From Diprion similis (Eukaryota; Arthropoda; Insecta; Hymenoptera; Diprionidae), in NCBI RefSeq assembly GCF_021155765.1, contig NC_060106.1, forward strand, positions 9,369,501 to 9,433,500: a stretch of 64,000 bases of DNA, given 5' to 3'. Shown here piece after piece: positions 1-12,221 of this stretch (within the stretch, counting starts at the first letter, position 1; each line of letters begins with the position of its first letter). The translations under genes and the position numbers were made by a program. The notes below the pieces were generated by a model. The model ran no database searches, had not been told where the DNA came from, and worked only from the letters and a program-made list of their open reading frames with translations.

Positions 1-44
1 AGTCGTTCTGACGAATATTTAATGAATACTGGAGAAATACACAC

Positions 45-3000
45 CTCTACAAGTACGTCACGAGTCAAGTCGATAGCCGTTGAAATTTGCACGTAAATAT
101 CCAAAATGTATAAAACATCTATAATGACTCTGATAGTTAGCAGATCATCAGTCATGTAACGCTTGAAGCATGCGAAGTATGGATAGAGAATTGCAGCGAT
201 CAGAACAGCGAACACAATCACGCTTTGCCAGAGTGTTAGAAATAACGTGTTGGGGGTTAAAATCCAGGGCCATTCGGTTTTTATGCAAATATCGTATCGG
301 GCGACGGCTGCTTCGGTCGCCATTATGTACATGTCAACTGTAACAGTACAATTTCGAGTCATTCCATAAGTTTGACATCTCTCAGTTTTATCACATATTT
401 CGATTGTAATCCACGCACCAGTGTCCTGCGGATTGAATTCTGGGCTTAATGGATACGTATTTATCTGACATACGGTATTGTCAGTTTTTTGCTTCTTGCG
501 AAGTTGATTTTTGAAGATTTTCAACGGCTTTCTTGGCGAGGAATAGCCAAGATTGATATCGTGCAAAGCTCTTTCTACCGCATTTTCTTGCGCTCTGAAT
601 GTTACGATTCGTTTTTTCGTGTAATCCAAGCGATCTGACACTCTGTAAAGAGATAATTTTCCTGATCATACACGATTTTTGACAACAGAAAGCTTGCGTC
701 TATCTCCTCGTTTCATCTTCACTCGTGTATAATGTTAAACTCGATAATCTTAGAACTAAAATTACGTATACAAACCTGCGATTCATTTCCACGTAAATAT
801 CGTGAAACAAATTATTGTGTGCAAATAAAGTGGCTTTGTGGACAACTTGAAGTTCGCAGGACGTCGCGGCGACAACTTGACTTTTGCATTCAATATTTAG
901 TAGCAACGCTGCATCACCGAGTATCGTACCAGCCGTCAAATTTAGTATCGAACTCTCGTTGTCATCCGACGATAAAATCTGTTCATTACGTATTCATAGA
1001 GTTTTAGTCAAAGCGTGTATGTACTATGTATGTACCTCATAAATAAACATCGATAAGCTTCCCAACTTTCAACTTTTCAACGATGCGGTTCCATAGATGA
1101 TATGGAAACAATATAGGTATACGGTAAATCGTGTGATAAAACGGTACAATTTTGCTCAGCGTCGAAATTTTCTTACGTGAATTCTATAAAAATTCACTAT
1201 TCTTGTTGTCACGTCTATGTTACGTAAACTTTCTTTTCTACCTACTGTCTTACTGCATTATTGTATTAAATACTCACACTGATATTTCCTCGAACCACAT
1301 ATATCATACGATCAATGGGGCTTCCTTTCGTGTATATAATATCACCGCAGTTGTAGTATTCATTGCGTGTTCTCATTGAGAGATCTCGCAAGTATGCCGA
1401 AGGCAGGCCACGTAGCATTACAGACTGGCGAAATAAACAGTGCAGTGCTGTTACACATGGTTTCTCGATTGGAGTCTATCAATGTCGCTCTTTTATGGTC
1501 AGTATGTAATTAGCTCATGTCGAATTTAGCACGACGTGTGATAATCAGAACGCGTTTCTTACGTCTTGCTAATCCTTGGGAAAATTATACAACGTAATAA
1601 AGTAGGAGAAAAATGAGTTTTTTTTTATAAAAATTACTCTTATGAATGCCAAATAGTAGCGGTCCAAGTAAATTTCCTTTTGCAGCGTCAACGGTAAGTC
1701 CGCAAACATTTCAGATGCACTGATTGCTTTTTTGTACTTCCAGAAAGATTTGTGAAACTCGATTACACCCTCCCGCATGTCCTTCGATACTTTAGCTTGC
1801 ACCTGAAATATAATAACTTGCTGTCGTTTACGAAACAAAACACTTTTCGTTTTCTAGTATTTTTTTCACATGAAATTATAGACTCCGACATGCGTTAAAA
1901 ATCAGGCATTTATCGGTGTGCAGTTTAAGTTAAAAAGACGAACGGTTATTACATATTACCAAAGTTTCTGTGATAAGGTGGAGCTTGTTCCGGAATTCCG
2001 TATTCCTTTTAACCGCCTCTAATATCCCGCTTGTTAAACTGCCGATAAAGGCTGCGACAAGTATCACAAATCCCGTGGCCATCATTAATAACGTATACAT
2101 TTGCTCCATGCTGTTGCGTGCCGTGATTCCGCCAAATCCAGTGCTGCTCATAGCGCACGTTACAAAGTACAGAGAGACGAGGTACCATTCCCACGGTTCG
2201 TCGGTTGTCAATTTCTTGCTACTTGATATCGTTACGATCCAGCGTTCGCCGCATACGGTGCATTGTGAAAAAAGATACCTGCGAAAATCTTGTTAGCTCT
2301 TTTTCCAATTTGTGCTTAATGACGCTAAAGTTACTCACCAGAAACAAGTGTAGGTGTGTAGAGTAACTAGAAATATTACAAGGTACGTCGCGAACGTGAC
2401 CGTGATAGCAACGTTTCCCACCATATCTGTCAATCGTGAGAAAAAATTGATGGGTCTGTACATTCGAAGTACTGGTATCATGACGGAGAGGAAGTCGACG
2501 TAAATCGGCTCATCCTCAACCGAGTGATCTGACGAAAGGAAAAGGAGTTTTATTTGTCAAGAGGCTTTTAGGGATAGTTTCGAAGACCTTAGATCGTTGG
2601 CACAAATTTCTTTCTCATACTTAATAAAAAGCGGATTGGCATTCCTATAACAACTCCCAATATGTCAAGAAATATCAGAAATATCGATCTCGCCTTAAAC
2701 TCTTTTGTGGTTCTGATATCTTCTAATCGCCAGTGTAATATCGACGAACAGACGTCGACGATATACAATACGTCTAGAAGTAACTTGATGATAAATGAGA
2801 TTCTCTGTTCTGTTTCCTGCAATAAAATCGTAACGGTTTTGGACATACAAACGCTGTTGGGTAGGTAAGAGAGATTATCAGGATACCTCTTCCACTTCAA
2901 AAAATACTTCGTACGTAGTCATCATATAGACCACTATAGTAACCAACACTAGAGACAATTCCCAGGTTTTTCCGAAGCTCAGGAAAACAAAACATTCCAA

Positions 3001-3156
3001 AGTTGAATCTATCGATACTCTAACAGGGTAATCGTCTTCTGTGTCAGTATCCTCGTCCAACTCTAGCGTGAGTGAGTCTCTCGACTTCTGATTCAGCCTC
3101 AAACCATCCCCATAAAGTTCGGTTTCCTGGGGTACTTTACCCTCCAGTAAATGCAT
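45..3156 (-). CDS. Multi-repeat CNBD-superfamily ion channel, 5' part (partial)
   Basis: Eight phase-consistent exons (3156-2915, 2853-2621, 2528-2339, 2278-1960, 1802-1638, 1475-1278, 978-776, 642-45) give about 716 codons, leaving the window at a GTGTGT donor. ATG 3156 has an in-frame TGA two codons upstream. Order: acidic N-terminus; S1 (WELSLVLVTIVVYMM); S2 (KLLLDVLYIVDVCSSI); S3; S4 with only two arginines (VLRMYRPINFF); S5; pore with SSTGFGGI (2148-2125); S6; C-linker (FADLPLTLQKEIYLDRYYLA); nucleotide-binding domain (GDIIYTKGSPIDRMIYVVRG, then TAGTILGDAALL). Exon 642-45 then adds a linker and new S1 (LWQSVIVFAVLIAAILYPYF) and S2 (VIIDVLYILDIYVQIS) helices, so a second channel unit is fused in frame. 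Known family: HCN/CNG/EAG-like channels; CNGK-type channels carry four such units in one chain. The first intron would be only 61 nt, and the exon-6 acceptor (GATAG) is the least certain. Substrate ion and ligand are not predictable from this sequence. Confidence 0.82.
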
Positions 3157-3162
3157 TTTTCA

Positions 3163-4046
3163 ACAACTATTCTGTTACGTTATTTACGAAGGACTCTGCG
3201 CGATTTTTCTAACAACGAAGAAGGGGTTATGCTGATAGTTTCAAATTTGAATATGCCAATAATCATAATATTCGATGATAAAGTGACTGAAAGAAATTTA
3301 AGAAATATTTTAAGATTATCAGCCCTACCGTGATCTTATAACGAAACACTCGATGATACCGTATCTTTAAATTACGGATTTTAAACCTTCACCAAACGTC
3401 ATATTTATCATGTGAATATAGTCGAAAATTATCACATGAATATGCTGTATCTCAAAACAAAGGAGGAGTTACGCGTTGCAAACAAAATGCATTACAAATT
3501 GATATAATTAATAGGTATATTCATAAGCTTTAAGGAATATGTTTCCCATTTGATACAATCATAAAAAAACCAATTCCCAAGATTAGAAAGTATACCTGCG
3601 TAAATAAAAAAGATTGTTGAATTTACCTAACAAAACAATCTAATACGGCGAATGAAATACTTTGTTAATTCAAGTAAATGTCGTTTTACTTGGAAACACA
3701 AATTATTGTTTTGACAACTATTTATTGAATTAAATAAAATTTCTTTGAGTTTCGAAAACCTTTCTTTCGCCATATCTGATCAATTCTACAAATCCTTCCA
3801 CCGTGTGCATAACATGACAGATTCGGGATAATAAAGTTTTTTGCCATAGGTATTTTTATTCCTGATATTTTTCCTCTACTATTACAATTCTGACGAATTA
3901 ACGTTGTAACGAGTCCTAAGCTATCGCGTAGAACGCAAAAGAAAAAACTCGATCGACTTACGTTCTGCGTGATATAGTATACGCGTAGAAAAAAAGACAG
4001 AACTGAATAAATAGTATTTAATCATTCACAACGTTATGGCATCGAT
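3163..4046. other. Intergenic spacer, channel gene to TTLL2-like gene
   Basis: AT-rich, with stops in all frames and no conserved coding stretch that I can see. It lies upstream of the channel start and downstream of the TTLL2-like stop, so it should hold the channel promoter and the TTLL2-like 3' UTR. TTTATT near 3849 is a possible minus-strand AATAAA signal for TTLL2. Confidence 0.6.
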
Positions 4047-6906
4047 TCATTTCTCCGGCAGCCATACTTCTGTATTCAGCCCTAGAGAGCTTTGTAGGAA
4101 TTCGTTACAAGGGTCATCACCCAAGTGGCCGAGTTTTCCGTGAACATCTTTGGCGGCTTTCAGGTACCTGTATACAAAAAATCATGCATATAATTTTCCA
4201 ACCTCCGTCTCGAAGAGATCGCTCTTCATTGCTATCCACCAAGTATATCGCCAAGTTCGTTTTACTTACTTGTAAATGCACATCACCGTATTTTTTATTT
4301 CCTTTTCGGCGATGCGCGGCGTATCGCTGAGCAAGGGGCTACCCGAGTGATGTATGAACTCCGTAGACTCCCTTGGCTTCAAATGCGTCAGTGGATACGT
4401 ACGGATCCATCCTCCTTCGCGGGTCACGGGGTTGCGCCAGTCCTTTCCATTGTCCCAGACGAAGGGTGGCGGCGTTGAATTGTTTCCTTTGAAACCACGC
4501 CGCGTTACCCTGTCGACTGACAACGCATTGTACCGGGACCAAACGTCACCGCACGCGTCCGGAATCCCCTGTCGAAACTGCATGTCACGCGTTTCCGCTC
4601 GTGATATGAAGAAAGTTTTCGAGGGTGTTAAGTCACCAGGTGGACAAGATACGTTCGTCAATGTTGGTCTATAGCAAAATAATCTAGCCTATACGAGACA
4701 ATGATCTCGCATGGTGATTTTTTTTTTTGAGATGTACCAATATTGTTCTTTTTCGCGAATAAAAACATTTTACGTAATTTCAATAATTTCACATGCTTAC
4801 TCAACTCGGAAACTCTCAGAGAAGAAAAAAAAATTCACGAAACAAAGGGCACAAATTTGAAATTTGGACTTTTTTTTAAACCCTTATTGGTTACTTAGGG
4901 TGAATATCATTCCACATATTTTTCAAAAGTCCTCGTGAGTCCCTTCGTACTTTAACTTCTACTGAAGTGTGACCAATTAGGGTTAAGAAACGAAAATATG
5001 TTCATTTGGATGAATCGATGAACCGGAGATATTACTTGCCATAGTTTGGGGTTCGGGGCAAACGTTGATCAGAGCAACCGATTCCCTTCCGATTTTGCAT
5101 GGTCTTTTCGATTCCTTGCTCGGGTAGCAGCGCGAGGATCGCTCATCCTCTGCTTCCTCTTCACTTGTTGCCCAAATCGTGAAAAGAGATAATCCGGTAT
5201 TGCAGACCGGGAGACCCAGTAGGTCGAACATGTCGTGAAGCAGCGGCTTCTTCACTTCAGAATCAACCTCGCAGTCATTTCCCAGGGCTGGACTGACGTT
5301 GACCTTGTTTCGAGAATGATAGACCTGGTGACTATTTGTCGGTCAAGTGCAGTGAGGTTGAAACGCGATTCACTGAGGGTTAATTTTCTCCAATTTATAA
5401 ATTCGTCACCGACCTCTATGAGCCAAGGTTTCAAATTCTCGTCAATGAGAACGTCGAAACCAAAAAACTCGAAGCAGTTCGAGGACCGTGGAATTCCAGC
5501 CGCTTGACTAAGTATCGTAAGGCTGACGAGACACGCGATTCGCTGCCATAAAAACCAGTCGGAATATCCAGACTGTTCCAGGTATCGCCTCAGTTGTCTC
5601 AGGGTCCACTTGCACCCTGAAGTTGACACCATTAATTCATTTCCTAATTCGATTCTTAGTCAAGACAGAATTTCTAGTACTGCGTATAATCAGCGTGACT
5701 CACCTGCCCCAACCCTCTCCTTCTTCTCCGAGTATCCTGGACCAAGTTTGTTTAGAGAGCAGTTCGTGAGGTGACGGAAAGGGTTGTCCAAATTGTCCAG
5801 CGAAAACTTCTCGGTTGCAAAACGAACCAACCCTTCCTTGTAGAGGTAAATTGTCAGAGGTTTATAGGAAGGCACGCAGACGTAAAGTCGAAGGTCGAAC
5901 TTGTAGCTCCCAATGAGGAGCGGATTTTTAATGTACCTCTGAACCACAGCCATGTTGTCGTACGTGAGATCGCTCAGCTTCTTCGAGTTACCGAGAACAC
6001 GTATTTTATATTTGTACGTCATTTCTTGCCATTCGAATTCCGAGCTAAGTTTTTCATCGAGAACAACTTACTCGAAATAGAAATATTCCTCTGCCCTGAC
6101 TTTGACCGACTGGCTTGCAGATCCATACCCTGTCGTCCTTTTCATATCGGCTACAATCTGCCGCTAGCTTCGTGTATTCTAATGGAAGATTGTATCCGAG
6201 GGGGCTGAAATTCCACAATAATGTGATTTTAACACTCGCCAACCTGATGGCTTTAAATAAATTTCGTCCGCTCTTTTGTATTTCCACATATTGTCACCAC
6301 TTTTCAGCAGGCTTAGAATCATGCTTTGACCAATTTGTCAGTTCGAAGTTGGTGAATATGTGACGATGCCGTAGAGACGAAGCATATCTCATACGATTGA
6401 ATGACAAAGTGTTGGAACGTTCTTGCCTATCGCGAATCACCAACACGAAAGCGTTGTTTACCTAAAGTCATATATCGATCCGTAAATCTTCTTCATACAC
6501 TTCAGATGTCTCACCAAATTGTCCTTCCGGCATATCGAGCTTCCCTTTGGTATGTGATTGGTGAACTAGAGGGACACGAATTACATAAGTAACAATGAAC
6601 GTCGTACGGCAACGTTTTATTACCCGCCATTCGTAGAGCTCGCTAATTACCTGCCAAGGAAGCAACGTTTTGTAATGGTTTGACGGGAACCCTCCGGAAC
6701 GCCACCAAAGATTCCAGCGATCCTTAAGCGTCATGTTATCCCCTGTATACTCACGCCAACCACGCTCGGTGCACACCTACCGGAAGTTGTTAATATTCAC
6801 GTATAAGCTCACCGTGCGTGATCGCAATCAATTCAATGCGCTTTCCCCGCAACATTACAGAATCAGGACACAAACTGTCCTGGTATTTCGTGAATTGTTT
6901 TGCCAT
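4047..6906 (-). CDS. TTLL2: TTLL2-like tubulin polyglutamylase
   Basis: The family adds glutamate chains to tubulin tails on axonemal or cytoplasmic microtubules using an ATP-grasp fold. Exons: 6906-6859, 6776-6651, 6461-6331, 6204-6072, 5980-5704, 5616-5414, 5303-about 5000, then about 4630-4270 and 4167-4047. Motifs in order: ERGWREYTGDN and DRWNLWWRSGGF (TTLL N-terminus); VWICKPVGQSQGRGIFLF (ATP-grasp nucleotide loop); DNMAVVQRYIKNPLLIGSY and KFDLRLYVCVPSYKPLTIYL; RFATEKFSLDNL; FRHLTNCSLNKLGPGYSEK; GCKWTLRQL; NCFEFFGFDVLIDENLKPWL then IEVNVSPAL, which holds the catalytic acidic residue. Phases agree through the core. Exon 6461-6331 is divergent in sequence. The donor before VNVSPAL is a weak GTCGGT, and the junction from the core to the last two exons (ending EVWLPEK) is uncertain: reading through exon 7 would instead stop at 4983. 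The TTLL assignment is firm; the TTLL2 subtype rests on the PLLIxSYKFDLR and FGFDxLIDxNLKPW blocks. Confidence 0.85.
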
Positions 6907-9399
6907 TGATTCTGGTTTATGGACAGGTTGTGCTTTCTTCACTATATTATTGCAGTCTTATGTATAAGTTTAATTAAGGCATGTTGATTTTATTCAGATC
7001 TTTCTTTTGACAGAGAACGTTTTTACGCTTTTTCTGACGCGAGAAGTGAAAACAACACCCGATACACCGGATGATGATAAAGTATCGAACCTACATTGAG
7101 AACATTTTTGGTGGTGATGCCTTTGCAACTTTTACGATTACCAACACGCTAAGCGCGATAAAAATAGAAATTGCGACTGCAGTTGCAGTGCTATTTTAAA
7201 TTCTGAACCGTTAATCTCGCGAGTGACTTGATCACCGTGTTATCGATCATAAATTGTTCGTCATAGCATCGTCGAGTAGGTTGAAATGTAAGCGACGCTT
7301 TGTAATAAATGCAGGTTGTTTACGCAGTGTCTTATCGCTAGAGATGTACAAGTGCAAATTTATAATTAACTTCAGAAAGAAAATAGGATTTAAGAAAAAT
7401 TATGGAAGTCAGGATCATATCAATATCCGTATTTGCGACTGTGCGATTCACGGTAATTTCCTCTTGTACCTTGAAAACTGTTTTATATAGTTCAAGGTTG
7501 GCTAACTCTGTAACTGTGCCGAATAAATTCACTGCATAAAAAGCGCATCGTGACATGTGATCTGATTTAGGTATACCACGCGTCTTAATTAGGTCTCTGA
7601 AACTTTTTAAGAAACAAATTACGTAGTTAGTACCGTTTCACGTGATTCTTTTTTCGTTTGTTTTTTTTTTCACTGGACTTTGGCGGAAATTTCGGGAGTT
7701 CATAAAAATTAGCCCTCAACCTTGGTACTTTCCCAGGTACTCAATAATCAAGTTTACGTTGTCGTCAGTGTAAATGACGTGTCTTCAACTTATGGATTTG
7801 AGAATCACCCGGTATACGTTACTTGAACTAGTAGATGAGGTCCCGCGCCGTTTTCATTCAGCCTGAACACGAATGGTCCTTCCAGATAGTTTAGTGCCAT
7901 CCCACGATACAGGGCGGCAGCCACTTTCCAGTAAAATATCACAGATTGATATACAACAACCTATACCAGGATAATGTGATGCGTCAGGTGTATGGATAAT
8001 CAATAAATACATACGGATATTTTTACGTCTATTCTAATCTGAAAAATAACCAACGACATACTGCAGTGCTGAATGCTGTTCTCCATTAGATATTTAAAAA
8101 AGAAACTCCTATTTTTTCTGGAGAAATCATTTTAACGGAAAACTTGCATGAATTATAACATCAATATACTTCTTATTATGATACTCATAGTTCTTCACGC
8201 AAGAGTTGTCACACAAATTTTTTTTTCACGCTGAAGTTTGCAACCAACGTGTCAACTCACCAATTGATCATGCATTCCCGGATGTTGAAGTCAAGAAAGG
8301 GTGTCAAAATTGTTGGTGAAAACTCTCACGCTAATAAAACAATCGAGAGGAGTGCTTTTGGGTAAACAAGTGTGGGGCTGGGTGCGTGCAGGAAAAGTTG
8401 GCACCGTCTATACGGATACCGGTGCTACCTAAAACTTTCAAGATAATAGACCAATCATGTCAAAAATAATTTTACTTAATTATCCCTGAAATAATGAGCG
8501 ACTTTTGCGAGTCTTCTTTCGCCCAAAAAGTGGAATTCGTCCACGTTTCTTTTTATATCGATGAAATGATACAAAAATGAAGTTAGTATAATGTTAACGT
8601 AATGAAAAATTGGGAAAAAGTTGCCATTTAGCAACTTTAGAAAGATTTTAAAGCAATTAAATTTGTAAAATATGAGCAGATATGATTTGCTTTATTACAA
8701 TCGATCGAATTTAAGACATGTTTATAGTTATGAAAAAACGATCTTTCGTAAATATGCATTGTTATAATAACTTACGAAATTTAATCTCAACGAAGTCAAA
8801 GGATTTTCGATTTAGGATTTCACTCTGGTACGGTGATCTAAATGTGAGTACGACTATAGGTAGTACCGTGATTGGGGAAAGGCACATAATATAGTCATTT
8901 GTGTTTGCTCGAGACTGTTTACATTTCGCACTACAGTAGGGTAGAAAGTTACGCCGCACGATATTATATTACTCCCGTATGAGTAAGTATTTCAATTGAA
9001 GGGCGTATGAGATTACACAAAGTAGAACGATAGCACGAGTGGATAAGGCTACAAAGTGTGTTTTCAATACTCCATTTTTCGTAGCTGCTACCTGCTACTA
9101 AGAAATTCTAAAAGCCTAGACTCAAAACCAACTAACGAACTCACTTCTCGCAAAGCACAAGAAAAGTGTGGTGTTCCAAAGGAAACTGGCTTGAAGCAGT
9201 ACAGCAGAAAAGAGAGAGCGTGCGTGTGTCGTATTTTTATATTTGTACGTAAATATTGCACAAAAATATATTCGTGGTGGCAAAAACGTGTTAGAAATCG
9301 AGCACAACGTCGGTTTGAAGAATAACTTTGGTGTGAGATTTCCTAAAAATACGAACTTTCTCACTTAATATACATCGTCACGCGTTCGTTGGTCAAAAT

Positions 9400-9640
9400 T
9401 TGGCGAGTTCCGCGTCCCATCCGAGGGTGAATAGATGCCTTTAGGGAGAGCCAGTTTGCTGCTTCGGGACACGATCCCCTCGTCACGTCATCGTCCAAGT
9501 CAGCTGCTCCCTAGACTGACGCAAAGGCTGCCACCTCGCTCGTCCCGACGACGCTCGTGACGTCGCGGCGTCGCCGAAGACGCTGAGCCCCGGGGGATGA
9601 TGAGGGAGGGAACGCTTCGGAGGATCGCCCGCGTCGCCGC
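9400..9640. other. CpG-rich block, possible promoter or CpG island
   Basis: This stretch is visibly far richer in G, C and CpG (GACGTCGCGGCGTCGCCG-like runs near 9560) than the AT-rich sequence on either side. No coding gene can be attached to it on either strand. It could be the promoter or first exon of an unannotated transcript, or an unmethylated regulatory element. The inference rests on base composition only. Confidence 0.3.
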
Positions 9641-9670
9641 GAGTCAAATGTCGACTGAACGGGATCGAGG

Positions 9671-9706
9671 GTTTAGGTTTAGGTTTAGGTTTAGGTTCAG
9701 GTTTGG
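9671..9706 (+). repeat. Short (TTTAGG)n-like hexamer run
   Basis: Four perfect GTTTAG units are followed by GTTCAG and GTTTGG. The unit resembles, but is not identical to, the insect telomere unit TTAGG. The run is only six units long and sits inside the CpG-rich block, so it is an interstitial microsatellite rather than a telomere. Confidence 0.8.
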
Positions 9707-11081
9707 GTTGATGCCGAGCCCTGCACTTATGCTAAACAAGACGCGGTTACGATATCTGTCTTGGGTAGAATCCGCGCTTATATCGGGTGACTCGTTTCGT
9801 CAGGGCGACGAACAGCCCTGCAGCGATACGCCGTCTCCTCGCTTCCACCCCTCGCCGCTGGTAGCGGGTAGCGAAGACTGAGCTTTTCGTGTAGGGTGAC
9901 ACGGGCCAAGGGAGGCATTTGTTTTTGCCTAATGGGTAGTTCCCCGTGATTTATCTCCTCGACAGTGCTTCCATCCTTCTCCAGCGGCTTTCGGTGCCCT
10001 GATACAATGGCGCGCCGCTGCAGAATATGCGAAACTGAGGAATGCCTGTCGAACATCTGTTCGGTTGACAAGAGAGACGATGGGAATCCTTTCGCACCCT
10101 TAGTCCATGTTCCACGAGGATCAATCGTAGTCGGAGCTAATTATACGATTTTCATTTCGGTATTGATTGTCGATCACCCCGTACGCGGATATGGGTACAC
10201 CTGTCATCGGCGTTGTGGGATAAAATACGATACTCACCCGCGATTCGGCGATGAGCACGCAACGTGAAAACTTTTCCGCCTTCCTTTTTTCCGCCCTTCT
10301 TCTCCGTTCGCCGTTTCGTTATCCTCTACACTCTATATTATCCTGCTTTACTGCCACATGCAGCGTTTATTTTATTCGCGTGTTTTGCTGGGACTGCACG
10401 TATGCCAAAGGGGGCTTGATTTCCTGAGGGGCATGCTGGACGGAAAGGGAAATTAGAATACCTCGTTCGTTACTTGTTCTCTTTGTCGAGATCTCCGCTT
10501 CCGCATTCCTAAAATAGTCCCTTTTTATGGATTCGTCACAGCTGATTCTCCTACTTGTGTGATATTTTCCTACCTTGCTCAACGCACTCTTGGCCATGGA
10601 AACGGTCAGTGAGTTAGATCATGTCCTTAATTTGAGCTTGGTGAGGTAAGATGGAGGAAAGGGTCAAATTCTATATAACGAAGTACCGAAGCACGAGCTG
10701 CGTCGTGAACAGGTGGAGGGAAAGTAATTTTGGAAACGGTTCGAAGGAATGGAATGCGGTCGATATACGTAAGCGAGGAAGTAATTGACGTTGCAAAGCG
10801 GAAGAAATTGCTCTGTGCCCTATTGCGCATACGTATTCGGTGCAGGATCCGTATCGTATATACAATTAGCAGAAATAATTACAAGCTGTTCAACTGCGGC
10901 TAAGGTCACAAGACTTTTATATCTATGAAATACACAGCGTTAAGGCTGTTGCGAAATAGCGACGTGCAGACAATTTATTTATACTGTCTATAAAATGATA
11001 CATTTTTGCTAACAGAAAGAACCAGGGAATCCTGAAAAGTGTAACAAGGTTATAATAATACAAAAGCAATCGATAATTGTC

Positions 11082-11083
<2 letters not shown>

Positions 11084-11128
<45 letters not shown>
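11084..11128. repeat. (TA)n microsatellite
   Basis: An uninterrupted TA dinucleotide run of about 22 units in the intergenic region downstream of Zasp52. Confidence 0.95.
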
Positions 11129-11132
<4 letters not shown>

Positions 11133-12199
11133 CACGGAATGACAGGATATCAAATATTCACTGCACGTATATATGTATATTATTTATTATTATAATTTAT
11201 ATACCTTATTGAATGCGGTTCATCATGTTCAGCAATTAATGCCGTTATCGGATACTCTGTAATTATTGATAGCGATCGTGATTTACGACAGATTCGTTAT
11301 ACCTGTTTTTTTTTTAATCGATGTCGATACCCCTCGATTCCCTGTCATTTATTAATTTTTTTTATTTGTTTGGAAATAGCTAAATATACGGAGGCTTTGG
11401 AAGTTCTGTGCAACCTGCACCATACCTATGAATAGTTGGCAAGGAACGAGTGAGAATTAAGTTAAATACGACTATTTATTTTATTGTAAGCAACACGTAA
11501 GGGGATACATAGGACCTTTCGGGGACTTATACTTAACGTAATTGATTTTACAACTTTTAATATACAGCTGTTGGTGTCGATCGTCAATTACATTGAAAAC
11601 GCTAGAGCGATTGTAAATTTCTAATAATTTTTTTCAACGTTGCTCTCTTATAGATTTCAACTAACAATGCATGTTCTTGCCTAATAAGAACGTCAAGTTA
11701 TTGAATTACACTTCTGCAGAAATCTTCATCAAACATGATTAAAATATCAATTAAAAATTGCAACGTCCGATTGTTATGTATAATTTTATTTTCCAATTAA
11801 ATATATAGCTTAAATTCTTAGATATTATGCATACTGTTTAAATCTTAATTTATTATCCTCGTTATTGGTAAAAGATGTGCCAGTTATTTTCATGACTATT
11901 ATGACACAAGCTTGAAAATGGCACTAAAACGGTAACCTGGCATAATATTAATATGGCAACTGTATTGCTTTGACTGGATGAGCATATCCATTTACATAAA
12001 CGATGAACTTATGCATATGATTACTGTTACCTCTACATATTAGATGATCATATTCCTTATCGTAAAACTGACTCTCTCACAATCTCGACGGCGTTCGTTA
12101 GTTTCTGTGTATCAAACGTGCAGAGCAACGAAATGCAACGCCGTTGAGAGCGCAGCTTTGACTGAATATCAAATTTATATTTTTTACTTTTTGTATTTT

Positions 12200-12221
12200 T
12201 TCTCTCTCTCTCTCTCTCTCT
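12200..12221. repeat. (TC)n microsatellite
   Basis: About ten TC units followed by TTC, in the region downstream of the Zasp52 stop. Confidence 0.9.

Noticed and set aside
9965-10267. Plus-strand frame with a Cys-rich start (CRICETEECLSNICS) in the CpG-rich neighbourhood.
   Set aside because: It resembles a zinc-binding N-terminus only superficially: no matching second half-site, no splice partners and no recognisable domain.
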